The notes below the pieces were generated by a model. It saw only the letters and a program-made list of their open reading frames with translations, did not search any database and had not been told where the DNA came from. DNA of 64,000 bases from SZAS-103 sp964449135 (GTDB lineage: Bacteria; Pseudomonadota; Gammaproteobacteria; Xanthomonadales; Xanthomonadaceae). Position numbers and translations under genes: made by a program. Positions 46,294 to 54,890 of the stretch are shown piece after piece (within the stretch, counting starts at the first letter, position 1; each line of letters opens with the position of its first letter). The stretch lies in assembly GCA_964449135.1 (NCBI GenBank), contig CAYUXZ010000007.1, forward strand, positions 1-64,000, written 5' to 3'.

Positions 46294-46886
46294 CAGGGCG
46301 TCTTGACGGGCGGGGTGTCGGGCTGGGCCGCGTTGATCGACGGCAGTTTCTTGTCCTGCGTGGGCTTGTCCGCCTTGGCCTTGGGCAGCAGGTGCATGGA
46401 CACGCGGCTGCCGTCGCCGCCGCTGGTGACCTGGCCGGAATCGACGTTGTAGACGATCTTCTCGCCGTGCATCTGCCCGCGCGTGGGCTGGTCGATGATC
46501 GCGTTGCCGGTGAACACCGCGATGTTGGTGGTGAGGTCGTAATCCACCTTCGCCGAGGTCGCGGTCATCGGCTCGCCGTTCTCGTCGTCCTGCTTGAGCG
46601 AGGCCGGCGCGCCGGTGAGCACCGCGCGGCTGATGTCGCCGTCCTTGCGCGTGATCACCGCCTTGTCGGCGTGGATGACCATCGTGCCCTGGGTCACCAC
46701 GACGTTGCCGGTGAGCGTGCTCACGCTGTCGTCGGCGAGCGAGGTGTCGCTGTGGTCGGCGTTGACGTCCATCGGCTTGGCGCGGTCGGACTTGCGCGCG
46801 AGCGCGTCGCCCGCGGCGAGCGCGCAGAGCAGCAGCGCGAGGGCGATGCGGAGGCGGGGCAGATCAATGGCTGTGGACGGTCGCAT
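46293..46886 (-). CDS. lptA: LPS transport periplasmic protein LptA
   Basis: 197 residues. Signal peptide (LRIALALLLCALAAGDALA), then the OstA-type beta-jellyroll: KPMDVNADHSDTSLADDSVS, GTMVIHADKAVITRKDGDI, and MHGEKIVYNVDSGQV. It bridges the periplasm between LptC and LptD. The C-terminal tail is lysine- and proline-rich without clear structure. It overlaps the end of lptC by about 20 bases. Confidence 0.93.
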   Translation of the reverse strand: MRPSTAIDLPRLRIALALLLCALAAGDALARKSDRAKPMDVNADHSDTSLADDSVSTLTGNVVVTQGTMVIHADKAVITRKDGDISRAVLTGAPASLKQDDENGEPMTATSAKVDYDLTTNIAVFTGNAIIDQPTRGQMHGEKIVYNVDSGQVTSGGDGSRVSMHLLPKAKADKPTQDKKLPSINAAQPDTPPVKTP

Positions 46887-47436
46887 TGTGCAGGCTCACC
46901 TTGGAAAGCAGTTCGAGGCGATCGGTCTTGAGGTCGGCGTTCATGCCGGTCCCGCGCAGTATAGATGCGCCGCGGGTCACGGTGACCAGATCGTCGCTGT
47001 GCGCGGTCTGCGGCTGCGGATGCACGGTCATTTCCGCGGTGCGCAGATGGGTCTGGTCCTTCTTCGGGACGACCGGCCCGTCGAGCTGAACCGCGCGGAT
47101 CAGCCGCACTTCCTCGCCGCGCGGGCTGACCCAGCCGATCTCCGAGCGGGCGGTCCAGTCTCCCTTGCCGTCGTGCGAGGGGAAGCCGAAGCGCGGCTGG
47201 TTCAGGCTCAGGGTCTCGTTGTACGGATCGCGCGCGAGGTAGGGACCGACGCTGGTGAACGACTCGACACCCTGCTTGTTCAGCACGACCAGATCGTAGT
47301 CGTCGAGCGTGTAGTCCGAACGCGGCGGGCCGGCGTCTTCGACGACGGGCGGACGGATGCGCAGCAGCCATGCGGCCCAACTGGCGAGCACGGCGCTCAG
47401 CACGAGCGCCGCCAGCAGGGTCCAGCGGCGGTTCAT
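46864..47436 (-). CDS. lptC: LPS export protein LptC
   Basis: 190 residues. One N-terminal membrane anchor (TLLAALVLSAVLASWAAWLL), then a periplasmic jellyroll (DYTLDDYDLVVLNKQGVESF, VTRGASILRGTGMNADLKTD). It receives LPS from LptB2FG and passes it to LptA. Its ATG overlaps the kdsC stop by ATGA, so the pair is coupled. The gene order kdsD-kdsC-lptC-lptA-lptB is conserved in gammaproteobacteria. Confidence 0.93.
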   Translation of the reverse strand: MNRRWTLLAALVLSAVLASWAAWLLRIRPPVVEDAGPPRSDYTLDDYDLVVLNKQGVESFTSVGPYLARDPYNETLSLNQPRFGFPSHDGKGDWTARSEIGWVSPRGEEVRLIRAVQLDGPVVPKKDQTHLRTAEMTVHPQPQTAHSDDLVTVTRGASILRGTGMNADLKTDRLELLSKVSLHNATVHSH

Positions 47437-48005
47437 GCGGCGGCGGGCTCCGCGGCGGCGCTGAAGTCCCTGAGGATGTCCTCGGCCTTTTCGTGCGCGG
47501 CGAGGATCAGGTCGCAGACTTCACGCGCGGCGCCGTTGCCGCCATCGTGCCGCGTGCGCCAGTGCGCGCGTTCGCGCACCCACGGATGCGCGTTCGCGGG
47601 CGCGACCCCCAGACCGACGGATTCGATCGCGCGCAGGTCGTTGAGGTCGTCGCCCATGTAGGCGATTTCCTCGCGCGGAATGCCCAGGCGTTTGCCGATC
47701 GTGTCGATGCACTTGAGCTTGTCCTTCACGCTCACGTAGGTGTGCTTGATGCCCAGCTCGCGCGCGCGCGCAGCGACGACCTTGCCCGGCCGCGCACTGA
47801 CCAGCGCGACCTCGACGCCGTACTTGCGCAGCAGGTTCATGCCCATGCCGTCGAGCACGTGGAAAGCGCTCATCATGCGGCCGCCGGAGTCCACGTAGAT
47901 GCGCCCGTCGGTGAGGGTGCCATCCACGTCGAACACGGCGAGGCGGACCTTCGCGGCGCGCTCGCGCACATCGGCGGGGAAATCGTTGAGGTGCGAATAG
48001 GTCAT
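47433..48005 (-). CDS. kdsC: Kdo-8-phosphate phosphatase KdsC
   Basis: 190 residues. HAD-family with catalytic DVDGTLTDGR, then LVSARPGK and YMGDDLNDLRA. It removes phosphate from Kdo-8-P to give Kdo for the LPS inner core. I chose ATG 48005, which has AGG at good spacing and gives the usual length. In-frame ATG 48101 would add a lysine- and proline-rich leader (PKTSTPKTAAKSRRES) that looks non-conserved. The gene is followed at once by lptC. Confidence 0.92.
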   Translation of the reverse strand: MTYSHLNDFPADVRERAAKVRLAVFDVDGTLTDGRIYVDSGGRMMSAFHVLDGMGMNLLRKYGVEVALVSARPGKVVAARARELGIKHTYVSVKDKLKCIDTIGKRLGIPREEIAYMGDDLNDLRAIESVGLGVAPANAHPWVRERAHWRTRHDGGNGAAREVCDLILAAHEKAEDILRDFSAAAEPAAA

Positions 48006-48141
48006 CGGTTGCCTGGACGGGTTGGGTGCGGCTTGCGGCGCAGGAACGACGGATTCGCGGCGGGATTTCGCCGCGGTCTTGGGCGTGGAGGTCTTGGGCA
48101 TTGGGAGCGTGCTAAGCGGTAAAAAAAGCAAGGATAGCCGA

Positions 48142-49152
48142 TCAGACGACCCGCGCGCGCAGCAGATCGTGGATGTTGAGCGCGCCGATCAGGCGGCGGT
48201 CCGGATCGACCACCAGCAGCGCGCTGATCTGGTGGGTCTCCATCAGCCGTGCGGCTTCGACCGCGAGCTGGTCGGCGCCGATGGTCTTGGGGTTGCGCGA
48301 CATCAGGTCGGCGACCTTCGCGCTGCGCAGGTCGATGCGCGCGTCGTCGAGCGCGCGGCGCAGGTCGCCGTCGGTGAACACGCCGAGCAGCCCACCGTCG
48401 GCAGAATCGACAACGGCGGTCATGCCCAGCCGCTTGCGGCTCATCTCGACGAGCGCCTCGGTCAAGCTGGCCTGCGCGCCCACGCGCGGCACGTCGTCGC
48501 CGGCGTGCATCACGTCGCGGATGTGCACGAGCAGGCGGCGGCCGAGGTCGCCGGCCGGATGCGAGCGCGCGAAATCCTCGCTGGTGAACCCGCGCGTATC
48601 GAGCAGCGCGACCGCGAGCGCGTCGCCCATCACCAGCGCGGCGGTCGTGCTCGAGGTCGGCGCCAACCCGAGCGGGCAGGCTTCCTCCGGCACGCTCACG
48701 TCGAGGTGCACGTCGGCCATCTGCGCGGCGGACGAGTTCGGCCGTCCGCTCATCACGATCAGCGGATTGCCTTGCCGCTTGAGCGCGGGAATGATCGCGA
48801 GCAGTTCGTCGGTCTCGCCGGAATTGGACAGCGCGAGCACCACGTCGGCGTCGGTGATCATGCCGAGGTCGCCGTGGCTGGCCTCGCCAGGATGCACGTA
48901 GAACGAGGGCGTACCGGTCGAAGCCAGGGTCGCGGCGATCTTGCGCGCGATATGGCCGGACTTGCCCATGCCGGTCGCGACCACGCGGCCCTTGCAGGCC
49001 AGCATCAGCTCGCAGGCGCGCGCGAAACTGCCGTCCAGCCGCTCGCGCAGCGCCTGCAGCGCGCGTGTTTCGATCTCGACAACCGAGATGCCGGACGCGA
49101 GCAACGATCGTGGGCCGTTCGCCTGCACCGCGGGATTGACCTTTGCTGCCAT
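48142..49152 (-). CDS. kdsD: Arabinose-5-phosphate isomerase KdsD
   Basis: 336 residues. SIS sugar-isomerase domain (VVATGMGKSGHIARKIAATL, VLALSNSGETDELLAIIPAL, CPLGLAPTSSTTAALVMGDA) followed by a CBS pair (VGAQASLTEALVEMSRKRLG, LMETHQISALLVVDPDRRLI). It converts ribulose-5-P to arabinose-5-P, the first step to Kdo. It heads the long minus-strand run and is divergent from ibaG-murA across about 100 bases, which should hold promoters for both. Confidence 0.95.
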   Translation of the reverse strand: MAAKVNPAVQANGPRSLLASGISVVEIETRALQALRERLDGSFARACELMLACKGRVVATGMGKSGHIARKIAATLASTGTPSFYVHPGEASHGDLGMITDADVVLALSNSGETDELLAIIPALKRQGNPLIVMSGRPNSSAAQMADVHLDVSVPEEACPLGLAPTSSTTAALVMGDALAVALLDTRGFTSEDFARSHPAGDLGRRLLVHIRDVMHAGDDVPRVGAQASLTEALVEMSRKRLGMTAVVDSADGGLLGVFTDGDLRRALDDARIDLRSAKVADLMSRNPKTIGADQLAVEAARLMETHQISALLVVDPDRRLIGALNIHDLLRARVV

Positions 49153-49256
49153 CGCTGCGTCGAAGCCTTTGGTAAGCTACGCGTTCATTGTAACGCACGC
49201 CCGGACGGCCATCGGCCACGCCGGCCGCCGCATCCATCCCAACGCAGGCATTCGAA

Positions 49257-49487
49257 GTGGACGCAGAACGGGTACGCCAGTTGATCGAGGCCGGGATGCC
49301 CAACGCGCGCGTCGCGGTGCGCGGCGACGACGGCGTGCATTTCGAGGCCGAGGTGGTCAGCGAATCCTTCCGCGGCAAGCTGCCGATCGCGCGCCACCGC
49401 ATGGTCTATGCCACGCTCGGCGACCGCATGGGCGGCGCGATCCATGCGCTGTCCTTGCGCACGCTGACTCCCGAGGAAAGCAACTAA
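49257..49487 (+). CDS. ibaG: BolA/IbaG family protein
   Basis: 76 residues with GTG start. The BolA fold is seen in VRQLIEAGMPNARVAVRGDD, FEAEVVSESFRGKLPIARHR and VYATLGDRMGGAIHALSLRT. The conserved histidine in the last motif can bind an iron-sulfur cluster with monothiol glutaredoxins. IbaG is almost always next to murA, as here: murA starts 1 base after the stop. Confidence 0.92.
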   Translation: MDAERVRQLIEAGMPNARVAVRGDDGVHFEAEVVSESFRGKLPIARHRMVYATLGDRMGGAIHALSLRTLTPEESN

Positions 49488-49488
49488 T

Positions 49489-50748
49489 ATGGCGAAGATC
49501 CTGATTTCCGGCGGCGAGCCGCTCAACGGCGAAGTGCAGATCTCCGGCGCGAAGAACGCCGTGCTGCCGATCCTCGCGGCCACGCTGCTTGCCGATGGGC
49601 CGATGGAGATCAGCAACGTCCCGCACCTGCACGACGTGACCACGACGATGGAGCTGCTCGGCCGCATGGGCGTGCAGCTCACCGTGGACGAGAAGCTGCG
49701 CATCACCGTGGATCCCTCGACGATCACCAGCCACGTCGCGCCCTACGACCTGGTCAAGACGATGCGCGCGTCGATCCTCGTGCTCGGACCGCTGGTCGCG
49801 CGCTTCGGCGCCGCGGAAGTCTCACTGCCCGGCGGCTGTGCGATCGGCTCTCGGCCGGTGGACCAGCACATCCGCGGATTACGCGCGCTGGGCGCGGACA
49901 TCAACGTGGAGAACGGCTACATCGTCGCGCGCGCTTCGCGTCTGCGCGGCGCGCGGATCGTGATGGACATGGTCACCGTGACCGGCACCGAGAACATCAT
50001 GATGGCCGCGGCGCTCGCGAGCGGCACCACGGTGATCGAGAACGCCGCGCAGGAACCCGAGGTGCTCGACCTCGCGCTGTGCCTGAACGCGATGGGCGCG
50101 AGGATTTCCGGCGCCGGCACCGCGACGATCGTGATCGAGGGCGTCGAACGCCTGCACGGTTGCAACTACGAAGTGCTGCCCGACCGCATCGAGACCGGCA
50201 CCTTCCTCGTCGCCGGCGCGATCACGCGCGGCCGCGTGCTCGCCAAGCGCGCGCGTCCGGACACGCTCGACGCGGTGCTCAACAAGCTCGAGGAATCCGG
50301 CGCGCACATCGACACCGGCAACGACTGGATCGAGGTCAACATGCGCGGCAACCGGCCGCGCGCGGTGAACCTCACCACCGCGCCGTATCCGGCGTTCCCA
50401 ACCGACATGCAGGCGCAGTTCATCGCGCTCAACGCCGCGGCCGAGGGCGTTGGCGTCGTCACCGAGACGGTGTTCGAGAACCGCTTCATGCACATCCAGG
50501 AATTGCAGCGACTGGGCGCGGACATCCGCGTCGAGGGCAACACTGCGATCAGCCGTGGCGTGACCACGATGAGCGGCGCGCCGCTGATGGCGACCGATCT
50601 GCGCGCGTCGGCATCGCTGGTGCTCGCGGGCCTGGTCGCGAACGGCGAGACCACGGTCGATCGCATCTACCACATCGACCGCGGCTACGAGAACATCGAG
50701 GAAAAACTCGGCGGACTCGGCGCGCGGATCCGCCGGTTGCCGAACTGA
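49489..50748 (+). CDS. murA: UDP-N-acetylglucosamine 1-carboxyvinyltransferase
   Basis: 419 residues. Start motif KILISGGEPLNGEVQISGAK; catalytic cysteine in SLPGGCAIGSRPVDQH (near 119); also TAPYPAFPTDMQAQF and ENRFMHIQEL. It transfers enolpyruvate from PEP to UDP-GlcNAc, the first committed step of peptidoglycan. The Cys is present, so fosfomycin sensitivity is expected at the enzyme level. It is co-transcribed with ibaG. Confidence 0.97.
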   Translation: MAKILISGGEPLNGEVQISGAKNAVLPILAATLLADGPMEISNVPHLHDVTTTMELLGRMGVQLTVDEKLRITVDPSTITSHVAPYDLVKTMRASILVLGPLVARFGAAEVSLPGGCAIGSRPVDQHIRGLRALGADINVENGYIVARASRLRGARIVMDMVTVTGTENIMMAAALASGTTVIENAAQEPEVLDLALCLNAMGARISGAGTATIVIEGVERLHGCNYEVLPDRIETGTFLVAGAITRGRVLAKRARPDTLDAVLNKLEESGAHIDTGNDWIEVNMRGNRPRAVNLTTAPYPAFPTDMQAQFIALNAAAEGVGVVTETVFENRFMHIQELQRLGADIRVEGNTAISRGVTTMSGAPLMATDLRASASLVLAGLVANGETTVDRIYHIDRGYENIEEKLGGLGARIRRLPN

Positions 50749-50758
50749 GCGCGGCCTC

Positions 50759-51472
50759 TTAGCGGCGTAGCGAGATCAGCCGCATCTCGTAGGAGTCGCC
50801 GCCCGGCTCGTCCTGCAGAAACCGCACCATCACGTAACCCTTTTCGACGCCGAACCAGCTCGTGGTAGTGCGTCCGTTGGTGCTGTCGCGCAGGCGCGCG
50901 ACCTCGATCGCGCGGATCGGGCCCGCGGGCGTTTGCACGACGGTCTCGCCGCCGACGCGGTAACGCTGGATGTCCACCTTGTCGCGGGTGGCGACCGGAT
51001 AGCTCAGCGTGCCGCGCTTTCCGTTCGCGAGATCCTGCGCGATCGCTAGGTTCACCGCGGACTGGTCGAGCACGCCCGGCTGCATCGGGAATTCCTGTTC
51101 GCGGCCCTTGTCGGTGCTGACGATGCGGCCCGCGACCGGATCCACATCTATGCGGCGCTCGCGCGATTTCAACAGGGTGGAAAGGTGGTAGCGGTAGCTG
51201 CGCGTTTCCAGCGCGCCGCCGCTCACACGCAATTCGGAATGTTCGCTGATGTCGGCGGCGGCGAGTGCGGCCATGCCGTGGGTGCCGTGCGTCTGCGAAT
51301 CGTAGGACCAGCCGCCAGGCGTCTGCCGCAATGTGACCGTCGCATCGCCCAGCGAGCCGCCGTTGCGCTCGACTTCGTAGGTTGCCGTGTACGGCTGCAG
51401 GCCCGCGGCGGAAGACGCGGCGGACAGCAACAGGGCGAGCGGCAGGATGAGTCGACGCAGCGCAGCGTTCAT
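50759..51472 (-). CDS. DUF3108 exported protein
   Basis: 237 residues with a signal peptide (RRLILPLALLLSAASSAAG). The mature part is a beta-rich fold typical of DUF3108: YTATYEVERNGGSLGDATVT, DQSAVNLAIAQDLANGKRGT, VQTPAGPIRAIEVARLRD and TTSWFGVEKGYVMVRF. The family is thought to form a periplasmic lipocalin-like barrel; its ligand is unknown. It starts 4 bases after purN and is thus in the purine operon. Linkage of DUF3108 to purN-purM is common in this order. Confidence 0.88.
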   Translation of the reverse strand: MNAALRRLILPLALLLSAASSAAGLQPYTATYEVERNGGSLGDATVTLRQTPGGWSYDSQTHGTHGMAALAAADISEHSELRVSGGALETRSYRYHLSTLLKSRERRIDVDPVAGRIVSTDKGREQEFPMQPGVLDQSAVNLAIAQDLANGKRGTLSYPVATRDKVDIQRYRVGGETVVQTPAGPIRAIEVARLRDSTNGRTTTSWFGVEKGYVMVRFLQDEPGGDSYEMRLISLRR

Positions 51473-51476
51473 GGTG

Positions 51477-52157
51477 TCAGGCATCCGCAGGTTCGTGAAG
51501 AAGATCGTCGTCCCCGAGCGACATCGGGCGCGACTGGCGGCGATGATCCACGAGCACGTCTGAACCGTCCTGTACCACGCGCCCGGCGGCGATCGCTTCC
51601 ACGCAGCACAACAGCAGCGGATGCTCTCGCCGCAGCACGCGCGCGGCCAGCGTCTCGACGCTATCGCCGGCACGGATCGGCACGCGCGCCTGGGCGATCA
51701 CCGGGCCGGCATCGAGCGCCGGGATCACGAAATGCACGCTCGCGCCATGCTCGGTTTCGCCTGCGGCCAGGGCCTGCGCGTGCGTGCGCAGGCCGGGGAA
51801 CTTCGGCAACAGCGAAGGGTGGATGTTGATCATGCGGCCCGCGTAGCGCATCACTGCGGCGTCGCCCAGCACGCGCAGGTAGCCTGCGCAGACCACGAGA
51901 TCGGGGTACATGGCGTCGATCGCGTCGAACAGTGCGGCGTCGAAAGCTGCGCGCGACGCGAAATCCGCGGGGTTCAGCGCGACTGCTGGTACGTTCGCAA
52001 CGCGCGCGCGTTCCAGCGCCTGCGCGGACGCGCGGTCGGAGAACACGCCGACTAGTTCGAACGTTGATGTCGAAGCCGCGTCGAGCAGGACTTGCAGGTT
52101 GCTGCCGCGCCCCGATGCGAGGACCGCGACGCGAAACGGGTCACGCGATGCGGACAC
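51477..52157 (-). CDS. purN: Phosphoribosylglycinamide formyltransferase PurN
   Basis: 226 residues. Opening RVAVLASGRGSNLQVLLDA; formyl-folate and catalytic motif GRMINIHPSLLPKFPGLRTH; then ASVHFVIPALDAGPVIAQAR with the key Asp. It adds a formyl group from 10-formyl-THF to GAR in purine synthesis. Start GTG 52157 gives a normal N-terminus and overlaps the purM end by 17 bases; alternatives upstream lie inside purM. The C-terminal 25 residues (RQSRPMSLGDDDLLHEPADA) extend beyond the usual end. Confidence 0.93.
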   Translation of the reverse strand: MSASRDPFRVAVLASGRGSNLQVLLDAASTSTFELVGVFSDRASAQALERARVANVPAVALNPADFASRAAFDAALFDAIDAMYPDLVVCAGYLRVLGDAAVMRYAGRMINIHPSLLPKFPGLRTHAQALAAGETEHGASVHFVIPALDAGPVIAQARVPIRAGDSVETLAARVLRREHPLLLCCVEAIAAGRVVQDGSDVLVDHRRQSRPMSLGDDDLLHEPADA

Positions 52158-53187
52158 GCCCGCTGCCTGCGTTGGCCACCACGCGGCCGATGGGCTTGTG
52201 GACGAGTCCGGCCGCCGCGAGCGTCGCACCGATCGCGGTGACATCGGAGTCGGCGACGAGCAGCACGAAGCCGATGCCGCAGTTGAAGGTGCGCCACATC
52301 TCCTCGCGCGCGACGCCGCCTTCGCGCTGCAGCCAGTCGAACACCGGCGGCAGTTCGATCGCGGAGGCTTCGATGTCCAGGCCCAGGCCGTCGGGCACGA
52401 CGCGGATGATGTTCTCGGTGATGCCGCCGCCGGTGATGTGCGCCATCGCGTGGATGTCGTGGCGCGTCAGCAGTTCGAGCACCGGCTTCACGTAGATCGT
52501 GGTCGGCGCCATCAGCGCGTCCTCGAGCGTGACACCGCCCATGTCGAGGTCGTGCGGACGTCCGGCGCGCCCGTAGATCTTGCGGATCAGCGAGTAGCCG
52601 TTGGAATGCGGGCCGCTGGAGGCGATGCCGAGCAGCACGTCGCCCGCGTGCACTTTCGAGCCGTCGATGAGTCTGGATTTCTCGACCGCGCCGACGGTGA
52701 AACCCGCGAGGTCGTATTCGCCCGGCGGGTACATGTCGGGCATCTCGGCGGTTTCGCCGCCGATCAGCGCACAGCCGGCGATCTTGCAACCCTTGGCGAT
52801 GCCCGCGACTACCGCGACGGTGGTGTCGACGTGCAGCTTGCCGGTCGCGAAATAGTCGAGGAAGAACAGCGGCTCGGCGCCCTGCACGAGCACGTCGTTC
52901 ACGCACATCGCGACCAGGTCGATGCCGATGGTGTCGTGGCGGCCGAGCTGCTGGGCGAGCTTGAGCTTGGTGCCGACGCCGTCGGTGCCGGACACCAGCA
53001 CCGGTTCGCGGTACTTGCCGGCGATGTCGAACAGGCCACCGAAACCGCCGAGCCCGCCGATTACTTCGGGACGGAACGTGCGCCGGACGAGCGGCTTGAT
53101 GCGCTCGACCACCGCGTTGCCGGCGTCGATGTCCACGCCCGCGTCGCGGTAGGTGAGCGGGGCGGGGGACGAGGGCTGGTCGGGCAT
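52141..53187 (-). CDS. purM: Phosphoribosylformylglycinamidine cyclo-ligase PurM
   Basis: 348 residues. LTYRDAGVDIDAGNAVVERI at the start, LVSGTDGVGTKLKLAQQLGR, DLVAMCVNDVLVQGAEPLFF, GCALIGGETAEMPDMY, and AHITGGGITENIIRVVPDGL. It closes the imidazole ring to make AIR with ATP. It is divergent from the DUF2066 gene; the ~85 bases between likely carry both promoters. It heads the purM-purN-DUF3108 operon. Confidence 0.97.
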   Translation of the reverse strand: MPDQPSSPAPLTYRDAGVDIDAGNAVVERIKPLVRRTFRPEVIGGLGGFGGLFDIAGKYREPVLVSGTDGVGTKLKLAQQLGRHDTIGIDLVAMCVNDVLVQGAEPLFFLDYFATGKLHVDTTVAVVAGIAKGCKIAGCALIGGETAEMPDMYPPGEYDLAGFTVGAVEKSRLIDGSKVHAGDVLLGIASSGPHSNGYSLIRKIYGRAGRPHDLDMGGVTLEDALMAPTTIYVKPVLELLTRHDIHAMAHITGGGITENIIRVVPDGLGLDIEASAIELPPVFDWLQREGGVAREEMWRTFNCGIGFVLLVADSDVTAIGATLAAAGLVHKPIGRVVANAGSGRVRIA

Positions 53188-53273
53188 GGAATCGGGACTC
53201 GGCGCGGCAAAACGCCATTCTACCAGTGTGGCTGCGGCATAATCGGCGTCGGACTCGATCCACGGATGCTTCC

Positions 53274-54311
53274 ATGCGCCACGTAGTGACCTGCCTGCTC
53301 GTCGTTTGCGCGCTCGCGTCGTGCGGCCTTGCCCGCGCGGCGGATGATGACAGCGCGATGTACGAGGGCAGCACGCTGGTCAACAGCCAGAACACCGCCG
53401 AGCGCAACGTCGCGCTTCCGAACGCGCTCGTGCAGGTGCTGGTCAAGATCAGCGGCCGGCGCGACGCGGCGCAGGCCGCGCGCGGGCAGCTCGCGATCGC
53501 CGCGAAAATAGCCCAGGACGTGCGCTACACCGCCGAGTCGCAGACCATCAACGGCGCACCGATCTACCGCCAGAAGCTGACCGCGCATTTCCCGCGCGAC
53601 GCCGTGGACGCGATCGTCGCCGGTTCGGGGTTGCCGGTGTGGCCGTCACCGCGGGCACCGATCGTGCTCTGGCTGGTGATAGACGACGGCCACGGCGCGC
53701 GCATGGTCGGCACCGCACACGTCAATGCGGTGAAGTCGCTGACCGACCGCGCCTTCGATCGCGGCATCGGCGTCCTGCTGCCCGCCGCGAGTCCCGCCGA
53801 GAACGCGGTCGCGCTCGCGGCGGTCGCGCAGCCGCAGGCGGTGGCTACTGCCTCGGCGAGTTACGGCTCGCCGGTGCAACTCGTCGGCAAGCTCGCGCGC
53901 AGCGCGGCGGGCTGGAACGCGCAATGGGTGCTGCTCGATGGCGGCGCGGAGCTCGCACGCTGGAGCGAGACCAATCCCGACGCGCGCCTGGCGATGGCCA
54001 ACGGCGCCGATGGGGCTGCCGACGCGCTCGCCAGGAAATACGCGCGCATGGCCGCGGGCGGACCCGCGGGCACGTTCACCGTCGAGATCGACGGCGTGCG
54101 CAACGGCGACGATTACGTGCGCGCGATGGGTTACCTCGAAAGCATCGGCATCGTGCGCAAGATCGTCCTGCTCGGCGCGAACGACGCGCGCCTGCGGATG
54201 CAGCTCGAACTCGCCACCGGCATCGAGGGCTTGCGCAGCGTGCTCGCCGCGGGCGAGGTGCTCGACCTGCAGGCCGACGGCCCGGTGCCGGTTTTCCGCC
54301 TGCGCCCGTGA
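53274..54311 (+). CDS. DUF2066 exported protein
   Basis: 345 residues with a signal peptide (CLLVVCALASCGLARA). DUF2066 features: MYEGSTLVNSQNTAERNVAL, ALVQVLVKISGRRDA, PIVLWLVIDDGHGARMVG. Function of the family is unknown, and it lies between purM and hda in many xanthomonads. CATAAT at 53238-53243 is a possible -10 element. Its stop overlaps the GTG of the next gene, so translation is coupled. Confidence 0.88.
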   Translation: MRHVVTCLLVVCALASCGLARAADDDSAMYEGSTLVNSQNTAERNVALPNALVQVLVKISGRRDAAQAARGQLAIAAKIAQDVRYTAESQTINGAPIYRQKLTAHFPRDAVDAIVAGSGLPVWPSPRAPIVLWLVIDDGHGARMVGTAHVNAVKSLTDRAFDRGIGVLLPAASPAENAVALAAVAQPQAVATASASYGSPVQLVGKLARSAAGWNAQWVLLDGGAELARWSETNPDARLAMANGADGAADALARKYARMAAGGPAGTFTVEIDGVRNGDDYVRAMGYLESIGIVRKIVLLGANDARLRMQLELATGIEGLRSVLAAGEVLDLQADGPVPVFRLRP

Positions 54312-54868
54312 ACCTGCGCCAGCTTCCCAACGCGATCACCGTCGCGCGGATGCTGGCGGTGCCGCCGCTGCTGTGGACCCTGCACGCGGGCGATTTCCGC
54401 TCGGCGCTATGGATCGCGCTCGCCGCCGGATTCTCCGACGCGCTCGACGGCTGGCTGGCCAAGCGCTGCGGCTGGCAGACCTGGCTCGGCGGCGTGCTCG
54501 ATCCGATCGCCGACAAGCTGCTGCTCGACGCAAGCTTCGTCGGACTATGGCTGGCGACGGCTGTCCCCTGCTGGATGGCCGCTCTGGTGGTCGGCCGCGA
54601 CGTGGTGATCGTGTCCGGCGCGGCGGCCTACCATTTCCTGATCGGAACCGTGACCGGGCGTCCGACCCTGCTCAGCAAGATCACCACGGTCGCGCAGATC
54701 GCCTGCGTGCTCGCGCTGCTGCTCGGACTCGCGTGGCATCCGTTGCCGGCGGACGCGGTGCTCGCCCTGACCCTTTCGGTCGCGGCGCTCACATTCGCCA
54801 GCGGACTGGATTATGTTGTGCGCTGGGGGCTGCGCGCGCGTGCCGCATGGCGGACGCGCGGGCGGTGA
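54308..54868 (+). CDS. CDP-alcohol phosphatidyltransferase family protein
   Basis: 186 residues with about five membrane helices. The CDP-alcohol motif is recognisable as GFSDALDGWLAKRCGWQTW followed by LGGVLDPIADKLLLDASFVG; the usual D-x2-D-G and G-x3-D-x3-D acidic residues are kept, while the A-R pair after DG is changed to A-K. The opening NLRQLPNAITVARMLAVPPL resembles PgsA. It likely makes a phospholipid such as phosphatidylglycerol phosphate or a cardiolipin precursor. Start GTG 54308 overlaps the DUF2066 stop. Confidence 0.87.
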   Translation: MNLRQLPNAITVARMLAVPPLLWTLHAGDFRSALWIALAAGFSDALDGWLAKRCGWQTWLGGVLDPIADKLLLDASFVGLWLATAVPCWMAALVVGRDVVIVSGAAAYHFLIGTVTGRPTLLSKITTVAQIACVLALLLGLAWHPLPADAVLALTLSVAALTFASGLDYVVRWGLRARAAWRTRGR

Positions 54869-54890
54869 TGATCGACAGCGGAGTCCTGCG